From: Bryobacter sp.
Lineage (GTDB): Bacteria > Acidobacteriota > Terriglobia > Bryobacterales > Bryobacteraceae
Reading direction: 5' to 3'
DNA length: 64,000 nt
NCBI GenBank assembly: GCA_022843625.1
Contig: JALHNH010000013.1
Location: forward strand, 62,001 to 126,000
Shown here: piece after piece, positions 42,649-52,843 of the stretch
How the letters are laid out: each line of letters begins with the position of its first letter
Position numbering within the stretch: the stretch's first letter is position 1
The notes under the pieces: generated by a model
What the model saw: only the letters and a program-made list of their open reading frames with translations
Told to the model about the DNA's origin: nothing
The model's database searches: none
Translations under genes and position numbers: made by a program

Positions 42649-45234
42649 ATGTTAAAAAGTCGCTCAATAAGTGATTCGGGCTGTAACAAGCCCAAGATTC
42701 GTCTAATGAAGCTTTTCATGCTTTTGGTTCTGGGCCTGACCAGCGCTTACGCTCAACCGCCCAAGGGCTATTGGAAACAAGTCGGCGTAAAGACCTTCGA
42801 CCAGCCACAGACTCCCCTCAACAATGTCCAGGAAACAATCAGCCGTCAAGCCGAAAAGGCTCTGATTCATCAATACACGATGATCTACGGCCCCATCCAA
42901 GGTGCCGATCTCGATATTTCCTACCCGACACCTCCCTCAATTCTCATTCCTGGTACTCCATTCCCGGCGATGATCAAAGGTTCCATTGGCTGGAATGCTT
43001 TCGATAGAGGAAACTACGGCTATGGAAAGTTTCTGACCGCCTATTTCGACGACATCGCGAACAAAGAGGATGTTTGGCCCCGCGCCAGTATCGATATCCC
43101 TATCGGCGGAATAATTGTTGGAGTAAACTTCTCCGGGGCTCAGTTGACCGCAACATTGAACAACGCCACTGCCGCTAACCCTGTGCTGGTGCCCGCCGTC
43201 CGTTGGGCCGCTGGGTCCCGCTCTACCTTTCGCTACTTGGCCACAAAAGAAGCCACATGGGGTTGGGGCTGGGTTTATGAATGGACTCTCGGCGAGCCCG
43301 GCTCTTGCACCGGAGCCTGTACGATTGGCGCCTCCGCCCTCACTGCCGGTCCCACCGGCGGAATACTCTCTATTCCTGTAACTGCCACCAATCGTTGGGA
43401 TGTCACCGCAGTCGACCCATGGATCACCGTCACCTCGCCAGTCAGCAATAACGGCAACGGCACCGTCTCAATTAGCGTGGCGCCGAATCCGGGAGACAAC
43501 CGTACAGGCACCATTCGCGTCGCTGGTCAAACCGTCACAATTGTGCAATTTGGCGGCACAGAATCCAAACTCTTCGATATCGGCAATATCGCCGCTTGCA
43601 ATACTGTCAACCACTCCGAATTCACGCTGGCTGGAAGCAGCTTCGTCAATCGCGTTGACGTCTGGTACAGATTCAATGCCAACGAATTCAGCGTTCCCTA
43701 TACATTGCTGCAAGGGTCGCAAACTATCAGCACTGGAACTCTCGTAAAGAACAGTTGCGACACCTATCAGTCCAATTGGTGTGTCGCGCGCGCTACCCTC
43801 GCAACAGTTCTGCCCGCTGGCGAATACCGCGTCAATGTCCCCAACTCGCAGATCTGTCAGAATCCTGGCAGCCAGGGTAAAGGCTTTGTAAGTGTTTTTG
43901 GGAACTTGATTAACACGGGTGCCGCAGGTGGGACCTGTTCCGGCACCTGCAGCCTAAATGCGCCCGGTCAGTCGATCGATAAAGCGGGTGGTTCCGGAAC
44001 CATCAATGTGACCGCCACCGGAACCTGGACCGCCATCTCCTTTAACTCCTGGATCAAAGTCACCAGTGGCTCAGCTGGCAGCGGCAACGGCTCAGTTGGC
44101 TTTACCGCTGATCCCAACACCGGGGTGCCACGCAGTGGTGCCGTAAGTGTTGCTGGCCAGGCCCATAGCGTTCACCAAACTGGCACTGCCAGCGGAACCT
44201 CGGCTGGCTGCAATTACTTGATCCAGTCCAACTCCACCCTCAGCGTGCCAATCACGGGCACCAATAGCGGATTGATTCAGGTCGTCACCAACCAGTCCTG
44301 CGCTTGGACCTCTTCCACCAGTGCCGCGTGGATCACGCTTCGCAGCGGTATATCCAGCACTGGCAATGGAGGAGTCGCCTTTGCCGCCGCATCGAATGAT
44401 ACTGGCCTGCCTCGCAGTGCAGCGATTGTAATTGCCGGTCAGATCATCGTCGTCAACCAGGCGGGTGGCGTTCCTCCTGGCACCCCGGCCGTATCCTCCG
44501 GTGGCACTGTCAACACTGCTAGCTATGCCCCCGGTGGCCCTCCAACTGGTTCATTGGCCCAGGGTTCGTTCTTCAGCATCTACGGGGGCGACCTCGGCCC
44601 TGATCAATTTGCTAAAGCCGCCTCTTATCCCTTGCCAACGTCATTGGGCGGCGTCACTATCGTCATCGCCAGCGCAAACGAGCGCTATGATGCGTACTTG
44701 GTCTTCGCCTCTAAAGGTCAGATCAATGCTGTACTGCCTTCCACTGTTCCTGTTGGCGATGCCCAGGTTATCGTAAGCTACAACGGCAGAACCAGCGCCC
44801 CGGCTCCGATCCGGGTCGTCAAATCCAGCGTCGGCGTCTTCTTCCAACGCACCAACGGCAAAGATCTGGCAATCGCGCAGAACGTGGCGAGCGCAACGGA
44901 TTACCCGCTGAATCTTCCGGATTCGCCAGCCAAGCCAGGTCAAATTGTGATTCTCTGGGCCACTGGTATGGGCCCCATCGCGGCAGCCGACAACGTCGCG
45001 CCTGGAGGCGGCGATATGACTGGGGTTCCGCTATCGATCACGGTCGGTGGGGTACCTGCACAAAGGGTATATGCCGGTCGTCAGCCCGAGACCGCCGCAG
45101 TAGACAACATCTACTTCACGGTCCCAGCCAATGCACCTTTAGGCTGTCAGATTCCAGTTGAACTGACCGTCGGGGGGCTGCAGGCCAACACCACCCTACT
45201 TGCGATTTCTGCTACTGGCTCACGCTGTCAGTAG
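42649..45234 (+). CDS. secreted BACON-repeat protein with Solibacter-type C-terminal domain
   Basis: 861 residues. After a basic N-terminus, a signal peptide (KLFMLLVLGLTSAYAQ, about 21-36) leads to a unique domain (40-210), then three BACON-like modules marked by CTIGASALTAGPTGG, CSLNAPGQSIDKAGG and CNYLIQSNSTLSV, each with a W-(I/T)-x-V-type strand and a GNG(T/S)V turn. The last ~230 residues begin VNTASYAPGGPPTGSLAQGS and read as the C-terminal domain abundant in Solibacter secreted proteins (TIGR03437-like). It probably binds carbohydrate or cell surface. Flanked by terminators, so monocistronic. Confidence 0.85.
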   Translation: MLKSRSISDSGCNKPKIRLMKLFMLLVLGLTSAYAQPPKGYWKQVGVKTFDQPQTPLNNVQETISRQAEKALIHQYTMIYGPIQGADLDISYPTPPSILIPGTPFPAMIKGSIGWNAFDRGNYGYGKFLTAYFDDIANKEDVWPRASIDIPIGGIIVGVNFSGAQLTATLNNATAANPVLVPAVRWAAGSRSTFRYLATKEATWGWGWVYEWTLGEPGSCTGACTIGASALTAGPTGGILSIPVTATNRWDVTAVDPWITVTSPVSNNGNGTVSISVAPNPGDNRTGTIRVAGQTVTIVQFGGTESKLFDIGNIAACNTVNHSEFTLAGSSFVNRVDVWYRFNANEFSVPYTLLQGSQTISTGTLVKNSCDTYQSNWCVARATLATVLPAGEYRVNVPNSQICQNPGSQGKGFVSVFGNLINTGAAGGTCSGTCSLNAPGQSIDKAGGSGTINVTATGTWTAISFNSWIKVTSGSAGSGNGSVGFTADPNTGVPRSGAVSVAGQAHSVHQTGTASGTSAGCNYLIQSNSTLSVPITGTNSGLIQVVTNQSCAWTSSTSAAWITLRSGISSTGNGGVAFAAASNDTGLPRSAAIVIAGQIIVVNQAGGVPPGTPAVSSGGTVNTASYAPGGPPTGSLAQGSFFSIYGGDLGPDQFAKAASYPLPTSLGGVTIVIASANERYDAYLVFASKGQINAVLPSTVPVGDAQVIVSYNGRTSAPAPIRVVKSSVGVFFQRTNGKDLAIAQNVASATDYPLNLPDSPAKPGQIVILWATGMGPIAAADNVAPGGGDMTGVPLSITVGGVPAQRVYAGRQPETAAVDNIYFTVPANAPLGCQIPVELTVGGLQANTTLLAISATGSRCQ

Positions 45235-45265
45235 TCTGCTTGTGCCGTAAGGCCCATGGCTACCT

Positions 45266-45316
45266 GCACGCCCGATGGTGAAATTAGACTTCGCCATCGG
45301 GCGTGCTTCACTTTTA
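45266..45316 (+). terminator. long hairpin terminator between convergent genes
   Basis: A 17-bp stem, GCACGCCCGATGGTGAA / TTCGCCATCGGGCGTGC (one G-U pair), with a 7-base loop and TTCACTTTT after it, 32 bp past the BACON-protein stop. Confidence 0.75.
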
Positions 45317-45430
45317 AAAAGATTTCGGGTCAAGCCCTGTCAACTAAAGCCTCCCCCACATCTCAAACAGCATCTTCGTGACAAACTGTCCCCGCCCCAT
45401 TTTCCGGCAAGCCAGCTGCACGCATAAACT

Positions 45431-47256
45431 CTACCGGTAACTAGAAGCCTGCACATCAAAAAGCCGTGAGTACGTTCCTTGCTTCTCCATCAGCGAGTCG
45501 TGAGAGCCATCTTCGATAATCTTCCCCTTGGACAAAACCATGATCCGGTCAGCCATCCGCACCGTGGAGAACCGATGTGAGATAAAGAGGGCCAGCCTAT
45601 CCTGTGTCAAATCCGCAAACTTCTGAAACACCTCATGTTCAGCCATGGGGTCCAGAGACGCAGTCGGCTCATCCAGAATCAAGATCTGCGCATCGCGCAA
45701 AAACGCACGGGCAAGCGCCACCCTCTGCCACTCGCCTCCGGATAGATCCAGCCCTCCCTCAAAGCGGCGACCCAGCATCTGGTCCAGCTGCGTAGGAAAT
45801 TGCTCTAGCAGGTCCATCGCATTACTCTTGCGTGAAGCTTCCCAAATTGACGCATCGTCATCCAGCTTTTCGATATCCCCAACCGCGATATTCTCCCGGG
45901 CCGTCAGATCGTAACGAATAAAGTCCTGAAAGATCACTCCAATTTCTTTGCGAAGTTCGTCGACGTCATAGTCTTTCAAGTCACGCCCATCCAGAAGGAT
46001 ACGACCCGCGGAAGGATCGTAAAGTCGGGTAATCAGCTTAACGATCGTAGTCTTGCCCTCACCGTTTTCGCCAACCAGGGCGACGCGTTGCCCCATATCC
46101 AGCCTGAAGTTCAGGCCGGTAAAGATGGGGCTGGTGCTGCCCGGATATAGGAAACTCACGTTTTGAAACTCGAGGCCCACTTTCATGGGGCGCGGCGGCA
46201 GAAGCGAGTCTTTGCAAGACCGGATTTCCGGACGCTCCCGGAAAAAGAGCATGAGGTCATGCAGAAATAGAGATTGATCGGCTACGTCAGAGAACAGCGA
46301 AAAGATCATTTGAAGATGCCCGTTCGCACCAGAAACCGCCCCCACCAGCAGGGTGAAAGTACCATCGTGATTCGCTGCAGAAAAGCCTCCCGCGCAAGGA
46401 ATGCATAGCTGCCGAAATAGCCTGCTGCCGCTACCAGCGCAAACGTTCCTCCCCAGAGAAAGCGTTGCTTGGCCAGGCTTGTATTCTTGTCGATGAGCTG
46501 ATTGGACAATCCGACATACTTGGTCTCCAGGTGCGGCGCAAGCGCGAATATTTTGATTTCTTTGGCCGCTTCCCGGCTGCTGCCGAGGGAAAGGAAATAA
46601 TCCAGCGATCTCCGAATAGGCGTCAACAAGTGCGATTGCGTATAGCCAAGAAAGGCAAAGTGACTTTCCACCAGAAACGCGGGCAGCACAGAAATTACCA
46701 GGAGCAACAGAACCCACGGTGAATAAATGAGGATGGTTAAACTTAAGCTAATCAGCATGACGACGCGCTGAATAAGCCAGCCTGCCGATGTCAGCATGCC
46801 TACCCGATCCGTTGATTGTGCACGTGCGCGCTCCAGTCGGTCGTGGAATTCAGGATCCTCAAAGCTCTTCAAGTCCAGAGTCGCAGCATGCCGCATGATC
46901 TTTAAACCCAGACTTTGGCTGAAGCGGTCTGCAATCAAGCCGTCGAAAAAATCGACAGCACGGCCAATCAATTGCGAAACGGCACCCAGTCCAAACTCAA
47001 TCGCCACCCAAAACCACAATTCATTAATGTCAACCGGTTGACCACGGGCGGTCGCCACGATGATGTCGAGAATGTTCTTCGCCGCATACAACATGCCAAG
47101 CGGAGTCAAACCTCCTTGCACCCTCAGCGCGATCGTTGCTCCGACAGGACCAGGTGCCGCCTGCCACAGCAGCCTCCAGAGTTGAGGTAAGTCTTTCAGA
47201 GCGTTTAACCGGTTTCTCCATGCCTCACCCTGGGTCGCCGATTCCACTGTTTTCAC
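45431..47256 (-). pseudogene. ABC transporter (fused permease-ATPase exporter) interrupted by a frameshift
   Basis: Read across one frameshift this is a ~608-residue type IV ABC exporter. The first part (47256 to about 46363) holds the membrane domain with DPEFHDRLERARAQS, typical of this exporter group. The second frame continues GTFTLLVGAVSGANGHLQMI, then the nucleotide-binding domain with Walker A VGENGEGKTT, signature LSGGEWQRVALARA, Walker B ILILDEPTASLD and the switch His (LFISHRFST). One base appears missing near 46363 (ACG AT_ GGT), and the upstream frame then ends at 46306. Either a recent pseudogene or a sequencing error; both halves are otherwise intact. It lies 51 bp after the FG-GAP gene and may share its transcript. 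Confidence 0.85.
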
Positions 47257-47307
47257 TCAATATTTCAGAGCAAGCCGAGTGCCGAACACCCTACCCATTC
47301 AAAACCG

Positions 47308-49452
47308 CTACTTCAAACGGTTCTCATACCAGACCACATTTTTCGACGTCTGCCCCGCTACCAGAACATCCAGATCCCCGTCCCCATCTAGATCCACCAG
47401 CCGGATATCGTAAGCCGCCTGGTCCTCATGGATCAAGCGTTTTGTGAATTTACCCCTCCCATCATTCTCAAACCAAGCCACTACCATCGAATCTTTCGCG
47501 CAACTCACAAAGTCCAGATCCCCATCGCCATCCATGTCAGCCACAGCCAGCGAATGCGGCCCATAAACCGACGCATCAATCTCATGCTTCACAAAGTTGG
47601 GCCCCTCAAACCAGACAAATCCAACCCCATGCCCACGCGATGCAATCACGTCCATCTTCCCGTCGCCATTCATATCGAAAATCAAGGGGTTAGTCGCTCC
47701 ATCCTCACCTGTTGCTAGAACGTGCTTCTTCCATGGCCCCGGCCCCTTCGGCTGCTCCCACCAGGCAAACCATTGCCCCTCCTTACCTACCTTCGCGGCA
47801 CTAGCGATATCCGGCAAGCCATCGCCATTTAAATCTCCTGCCCCATGATAGTGACTCAACCCCGGCGCATCTCCCGTAGCAAACACATTCCGCTGCCACC
47901 GCTTCCCCTTGTCCAAAGCTTTAAGCCACACCAGCGAACTCGCAAACTTCCCCGTAGCCTGCGCACTGTTAGCAATCAGATCGAGCCGTCCATCCTTGTC
48001 AATGTCAAACGTATAAAGCCCATGAATTCCGTCGATTACAGAATCAATCTCATGATATTTCCAGGCCTCTGTCTGTGGCTTCTTCGGCTGCTCTAACCAA
48101 TACAACAACCCCGGCGAATACCTCGCTCCCACAAAGTCCTCATCCCCATCTCCGTCCACATCCATCACCGCAGAATGAATAATCGACACCCCTGAATGCA
48201 GCACCTGCCCACTCCCGTAAAGCAGCGTCCGGTCCTTCATGTTCGTAACAATCCCTCGGCCACCGCCATTCAGTTTGATCCCCACAGCCGTATAAGCCGG
48301 CTCCCCCTTGGCCACCTCATGACGTACCCACTTCGGCTTCCACTCATTCCAGTAAATCCGAACATTCTGTGTCGCCCGCCCGCAAGCAATCAGCTCCGGC
48401 TTCCCGTCACCATTCAAATCCCCAATGACCAGATCCTCCGGTGACATCCCAGCCTCATCCACCCGCAAAACCCGCTCCCACTTGCCTTCAGCACTCCGCT
48501 TCAAAATCGATAGCCCCGTATCCTTACCCCGAAAACCAAACGCCAGCTCGTCGCTCCCGTCGCCATCAAAATCAGCCCACCCCAGCGCATGCCCCCCATA
48601 AACCGTCGTATCCCGCAACGCCTTCGGCCAAACCGTTCCCAGCTCCGTATGCCACTTTGCCGGCGGCGGCGGCCCCTGCGGAGTCAACTTCGGCGTCGGC
48701 TCCTCATAAATCGTCAACGTATCCCCGTGAAAAGCCTCAATCGTAGCCGCCACACGGTACCGGTTCACCCGTCCAACCACGATCTCCCCAGGCTGCCCCT
48801 CGCCCGTGAGAACCCGCTTCCAGCTCCCATCCTGCAACCGCGTTAGCGTCTCAACTCCACGCTTCGAAGCCATCACAATATCCAGCACCCCGTCATCATT
48901 CATGTCTTCAAGGAACAGATTGTGAGCCAGCTCCAGATTCTCCGCCGCCACCTCTACCTTCCAGTCCGGTAACTGATACACCAGCGCCTTCCCCTCCAGC
49001 GGCATCACCACAAGATCTTTCTTGCCATCCCCCGTCACATCGCCCCAACGAATCCGGTGCGCGCCCGGCACCTTTGCAATATCATGCAGTTTCCACTTCC
49101 CGCCCGGCAATTGCTCCAGCCAGTGCATCGACCCCTTCACCACACGCTCCCGAGGTTGCCACTCGGCCGCAAGCGCAAAGTCCAGCAGCCCGTCCCCGTT
49201 GATGTCATGCCCGGCAATCGACACGTGATCCATCGGCGCAACCTTTTCGCTGATCACATGAGCTTCCCAACTCGGATTCTGATACCAGATCACCTTGCCG
49301 CCCGTGATCGCCACCACATCCTGCTTGCCGTCATTATTTACATCCGCCAGCCGAACCGCATAGACAACGCCAAGCCCGCTTCCAATCTCCTGCAAACGAA
49401 ACTGGGCGCTGAGCGACAACGCCATCAATCCAAAAACAACGTAACGAATCAT
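47308..49452 (-). CDS. secreted VCBS/FG-GAP repeat protein
   Basis: 714 residues with signal peptide MIRYVVFGLMALSLSAQ and at least ten repeats of the Asp-x-(Asn/Asp)-x-Asp-Gly calcium-loop type, for example DVNNDGKQDVV, DINGDGLLDFA, DMNDDGVLDIV, DFDGDGSDELA, DLNGDGLPDIA and DMDGDGDLDFV. These form a seven-bladed propeller or two, like integrin-alpha-type FG-GAP domains. A role in binding ligands outside the cell is likely; no catalytic motif is seen. The ABC exporter gene lies downstream in the same direction and the GAF gene is divergent. Confidence 0.88.
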   Translation of the reverse strand: MIRYVVFGLMALSLSAQFRLQEIGSGLGVVYAVRLADVNNDGKQDVVAITGGKVIWYQNPSWEAHVISEKVAPMDHVSIAGHDINGDGLLDFALAAEWQPRERVVKGSMHWLEQLPGGKWKLHDIAKVPGAHRIRWGDVTGDGKKDLVVMPLEGKALVYQLPDWKVEVAAENLELAHNLFLEDMNDDGVLDIVMASKRGVETLTRLQDGSWKRVLTGEGQPGEIVVGRVNRYRVAATIEAFHGDTLTIYEEPTPKLTPQGPPPPAKWHTELGTVWPKALRDTTVYGGHALGWADFDGDGSDELAFGFRGKDTGLSILKRSAEGKWERVLRVDEAGMSPEDLVIGDLNGDGKPELIACGRATQNVRIYWNEWKPKWVRHEVAKGEPAYTAVGIKLNGGGRGIVTNMKDRTLLYGSGQVLHSGVSIIHSAVMDVDGDGDEDFVGARYSPGLLYWLEQPKKPQTEAWKYHEIDSVIDGIHGLYTFDIDKDGRLDLIANSAQATGKFASSLVWLKALDKGKRWQRNVFATGDAPGLSHYHGAGDLNGDGLPDIASAAKVGKEGQWFAWWEQPKGPGPWKKHVLATGEDGATNPLIFDMNGDGKMDVIASRGHGVGFVWFEGPNFVKHEIDASVYGPHSLAVADMDGDGDLDFVSCAKDSMVVAWFENDGRGKFTKRLIHEDQAAYDIRLVDLDGDGDLDVLVAGQTSKNVVWYENRLK

Positions 49453-49491
49453 GCCGCGATTCTATCGGAATTGACCTGCAATAATGAAGCT

Positions 49492-50058
49492 GTGTCCAAG
49501 GTAAAAGAGCTCGAGTCTCAGCTAGACCGGGCCCAACAACAGTTGCGCCTATTTCAGAAGGTCAGTCGTCTAATGGCCAAAGAGCTCAGTCTCAAGCAGG
49601 TTCTCTCCGCCATCAACGCGCTCGTCCTCGAATTCATGCACGGCGATTCGTGTTTGCTCTACATGCTCGACAAAGGAGATTTGGTCCTCTGTTCGTCCAA
49701 CAACCCATCGCCCGATACTCTCGGCTCTCTTCGTTTGCGCATGGATGAAGGCCTCACCGGCTGGGTCGCCCGCGAGCGTCGTCTTGTGGCCATCAGCAAA
49801 GAAGCCTACCTCGACCCTCGCTTCAAAAGCTTTGTCGAACTTCCTGAAGATCAATACGAAGCCTTTCTCTCAGCTCCTATCATTGCCCGCAACAAGGTCG
49901 TTGGGGTCATCAACGTTCAGGTTCGCAAGCCGCATATCTTCTTGGGAGAAGAGATGGAGACCCTCACCACAGTGGGCGAACAGGTCGGTGTTCTGCTTTC
50001 CCTGGCCCGCCTCGAAGCCAAAGAAGACATCTGCACTCTAGTGTCAGCACTAGCTTGA
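49492..50058 (+). CDS. GAF-domain protein
   Basis: 188-residue cytosolic protein with an N-terminal coiled coil (VKELESQLDRAQQQLRLFQK) and a GAF domain of about 140 residues (VLEFMHGDSCLLYMLDKGD, MDEGLTGWVARERR, LSAPIIARNKVVGVINVQ) that probably binds a small ligand. There is no output domain, so it would work through a partner. The start is uncertain: GTG at 49492 is used, TTG at 49471 is equally open, and the frame upstream of 49471 is spurious because it overlaps the divergent FG-GAP gene. It ends at a 4-base overlap with an alternative TTG start (50055) of the next gene. Confidence 0.78.
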   Translation: MSKVKELESQLDRAQQQLRLFQKVSRLMAKELSLKQVLSAINALVLEFMHGDSCLLYMLDKGDLVLCSSNNPSPDTLGSLRLRMDEGLTGWVARERRLVAISKEAYLDPRFKSFVELPEDQYEAFLSAPIIARNKVVGVINVQVRKPHIFLGEEMETLTTVGEQVGVLLSLARLEAKEDICTLVSALA

Positions 50059-50063
50059 ATCCT

Positions 50064-51164
50064 ATGCTCACCAGACGCTTTCTCCTCGCCACTATCCCCA
50101 CCTTGGCACTTGCCCAGAACCAGAAATTTGTTCGCAGCTTCTTCTATTTGAAGCCAGACTCCCGTCTCATCCTGATCGATTTTGCAGTGGGCTCTGACAA
50201 AAAAATGTGGGCCGTCGGAGGTACTATCGCCTCCGGCCGTGGCAAAGGCGCATTGCTCTCATCCCTCGACGGTGGCCTCAACTGGCAGCAATCCGAACTC
50301 CGCTTCCTTCCACGTTCCCTCTTCGCTCTCGATGATTCCTCTCTCTGGTGCGTCAGCGAGAGCGGTGAAATCTGGTTCAGCGCCGAAAGTGGTCGGGAAT
50401 GGAAGAAACTCTCAAAGCAGAACAACGCCCTCAAAGTTCATTTCCTCAACAACCAGACTGGCTTCCTCGTCGGCGTCAAGAAAACCTTCATGCGCACCGA
50501 CGACGGCGGCAAAACCTGGCGCCACGTCCCTGAAGCCGCACAAGTCTCCGGCGCACCAGAGAACTTCAGCTACAGTTCCGTGCAATTTTGGAACGGCAAA
50601 ATCGGCCTTGTCTCCGGCGCAACGCAGCCTCCCGCCCGCAGCAGACGCCGCGCAGAACTGCCCGATTGGATGGAACCAGAACTCTCCGCCATCCGTTCCG
50701 ACAAGCCCCACATTCTCGTATCCCTCGAAACCATGGACGCTGGCGCAACCTGGCGCAAACAGGAAGTTTCTGGCTTCGGCTCAGTCCATCGCAGCCTGAT
50801 CGCCAGCGATGGCACCGGCCTCACCCTGATCAAGTTCAACAAGAGCTTCGACTACGGTGGCGAACTCTACTCGTTCTATCCAAAGTTCAACAAGAAATCG
50901 GGAATGATCCTCCGGCTCAAGGATCTGGAAATGCAGGATATTCTGTACATCCCCGGCGACGGTGCCTACCTCGCCTGCACAGAACGACTCGGCCCGCTGC
51001 CCGTTCCCACCAAGGTTCACATCAGGCACTCCAAAGACCTCCAGAACTGGACCGAGATTCCCGTCGACTACCGTGCCATCGCCCAGAAGATCACCCTCGG
51101 CGCAACCCCTTCCGGAAAAGTCTTTGCTGCTCTCGATCAAGGTACTATACTGGCTCTTCGCTAG
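50064..51164 (+). CDS. exported BNR/Ycf48-like beta-propeller protein
   Basis: 366 residues. Signal MLTRRFLLATIPTLALAQN has a Tat-like twin Arg. The body contains Asp-box (BNR) repeats, e.g. SSLDGGLNWQQSE, RTDDGGKTWRHV and ETMDAGATWRKQE, giving a seven-bladed propeller like Ycf48/HCF136 and sortilin-type proteins. No sialidase catalytic residues were recognised. An in-frame TTG at 50055 overlaps the GAF-gene stop and is an alternative start. The sulfatase gene begins 2 bp after its stop, implying co-expression. Confidence 0.8.
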   Translation: MLTRRFLLATIPTLALAQNQKFVRSFFYLKPDSRLILIDFAVGSDKKMWAVGGTIASGRGKGALLSSLDGGLNWQQSELRFLPRSLFALDDSSLWCVSESGEIWFSAESGREWKKLSKQNNALKVHFLNNQTGFLVGVKKTFMRTDDGGKTWRHVPEAAQVSGAPENFSYSSVQFWNGKIGLVSGATQPPARSRRRAELPDWMEPELSAIRSDKPHILVSLETMDAGATWRKQEVSGFGSVHRSLIASDGTGLTLIKFNKSFDYGGELYSFYPKFNKKSGMILRLKDLEMQDILYIPGDGAYLACTERLGPLPVPTKVHIRHSKDLQNWTEIPVDYRAIAQKITLGATPSGKVFAALDQGTILALR

Positions 51165-51166
51165 CC

Positions 51167-52843
51167 ATGTGGACCCGTCGCCAACTCATCTCATCCTTCG
51201 CTTTCGCAAGGCCCCGTCCCAATGTAGTCATCATTCTGACTGACGATCAGGGCTACGGTGACTTCAGCCTCCGCCGCAATCCAGTTCTCAAAACGCCAAA
51301 CCTCGACCGGCTTGCTCAAGAAAGCGTCGAGTTCACCCGCTTCTCAGTCTCCCCCGTGTGTGCCCCCACCCGTGCCGCCTTGATGACAGGCCGCTACCCT
51401 CTTCGTACTGGTGTGCATGGTGTCACCAAAGGACGCGAAACCTTGCGCTCCTCGGAGATTACCCTCGCCGATTGTCTGAAGGGTGCCGGCTATCGCACCT
51501 CTCTGATTGGCAAGTGGCACCTCGGCGAAAACTATCCCTACGTCCCCCACGCCAGGGGCTTCGACGAGTTCACCGGTTTCCGCACCGGCCACTGGAATTG
51601 GTACTTCGATTCCCCGGTTGAGCGCAACGGCAAGCCTGACAAACTGAAAGGCTACATAGCCGATTCACTCACCAACGAAGCCATCAACTTCGTCAAATCA
51701 CCCAGGCGCGAGCCGTTCTTCCTCTACCTTGCCTACAACACTCCTCACGCTCCTTATCAGGTGCCTGATCAATACTTCAACCGTTTTGCAGACAAAGGCT
51801 TGTCGATCCCAGACCAGTCGATCTACGCGATGGTCGCCAATCTCGACGACAACATTGGCCGCCTCCTGTCTCATCTGGATAGCGACACCATCGTCCTCTT
51901 CATGTGCGACAACGGCCCGCAGACAGACCGTTTCAACGCGGGGCTTCGCGGCCGTAAGGGCAGTGTTTATGAAGGCGGTACCCGCAGTCCCCTTTACGTG
52001 CGTTACCCAGCCAAACTGACAGGTGGCCGCAAAGTATCCCGGATTGCTGGGCACATCGACATCCTGCCAACCATCCTCGACCTTACCGGTGTAAGCCGCC
52101 CCAACGGCCCCAAGCTCGATGGCATCAGTCTCAAGCCACTGCTTGAAGGCAACGAGGCCGCCTGGCCCAGCCGTCAGATCTTCACCCATGCAGACCACCA
52201 GCCCAATCCTCTCAGTCCATATCCGGGTTGTGTTCGGGACCAACGCTTCAAGATGGTCAACGGCAAAGAACTCTACGATCTCGAAGCCGACCCGGCAGAG
52301 GCAATCAACATCGCAGACCGCGAACCCAAACGTATGGCACAAATGGTAGCCGACTATGAAGCTTGGTTCGCTTCCACCGTAGAAGGCTTCACGCCCGGAG
52401 CGCCTCCCATCCCGGTCGGCTACAAAGAAGAAAACCCCGCGGTCCTCACGGCCCCCCAAGCCACCTTGGGAGGCAGTCTCCGCTTCTTTATGAAGCAGGG
52501 CTTCGCTCACGACTTCGCCACTGGCTGGTCCAACCCCGATGACGAGATGACTTGGAACATCGATGCCAGAGTCAGCGGTCGATATGAAGCAACCATACAG
52601 TATCGCGGACCCATCGGCACAAAGCTTAGCCTCAATCAGTTGTCCGCCACAACGAGGCAACTAACTCCAATGGATGAAATCGAGTTGCCACACCGGGCTC
52701 ACAACGGAAATGAGGCTCCCGTCGTTCATTGGAACCGCCTCGTTCTCGGCCGCCTGAATCTGCCGAAAGGCCCCTCCAAACTCAGCCTGAAGCTGACAGG
52801 ATCATCTTGTGACATCAAGGCTTTGGAACTCCGCAAGTGCTGA
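51167..52843 (+). CDS. secreted type I sulfatase (arylsulfatase family)
   Basis: 558 residues. The formylglycine motif is Cys65-Ala-Pro-Thr-Arg in VSPVCAPTRAALMTGRYPLR. Calcium ligands are in IILTDDQGYGD and later MCDNGPQTD, and the GKWHLGE motif is intact. A short N-terminal export segment MWTRRQLISSFAFA precedes the catalytic domain. After about residue 425 an extra ~130-residue domain (ATLGGSLRFFMKQGF and on) is beta-rich and may bind substrate. It removes sulfate esters, probably from glycans; the maturation enzyme is not in the window. It starts 2 bp after the propeller gene and its end overlaps the amidohydrolase start by 7 bp. Confidence 0.92.
   Translation: MWTRRQLISSFAFARPRPNVVIILTDDQGYGDFSLRRNPVLKTPNLDRLAQESVEFTRFSVSPVCAPTRAALMTGRYPLRTGVHGVTKGRETLRSSEITLADCLKGAGYRTSLIGKWHLGENYPYVPHARGFDEFTGFRTGHWNWYFDSPVERNGKPDKLKGYIADSLTNEAINFVKSPRREPFFLYLAYNTPHAPYQVPDQYFNRFADKGLSIPDQSIYAMVANLDDNIGRLLSHLDSDTIVLFMCDNGPQTDRFNAGLRGRKGSVYEGGTRSPLYVRYPAKLTGGRKVSRIAGHIDILPTILDLTGVSRPNGPKLDGISLKPLLEGNEAAWPSRQIFTHADHQPNPLSPYPGCVRDQRFKMVNGKELYDLEADPAEAINIADREPKRMAQMVADYEAWFASTVEGFTPGAPPIPVGYKEENPAVLTAPQATLGGSLRFFMKQGFAHDFATGWSNPDDEMTWNIDARVSGRYEATIQYRGPIGTKLSLNQLSATTRQLTPMDEIELPHRAHNGNEAPVVHWNRLVLGRLNLPKGPSKLSLKLTGSSCDIKALELRKC

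Noticed and set aside
50588..51166. N-terminal extension of the sulfatase reading frame
   Set aside because: Overlaps the propeller gene and is Arg/His/Pro-rich nonsense; the sulfatase starts at the ATG at 51167 with an export signal.
51698..52660. 320-codon minus-strand open frame inside the sulfatase
   Set aside because: Shadow of the sulfatase, whose active-site motifs are intact on the plus strand.
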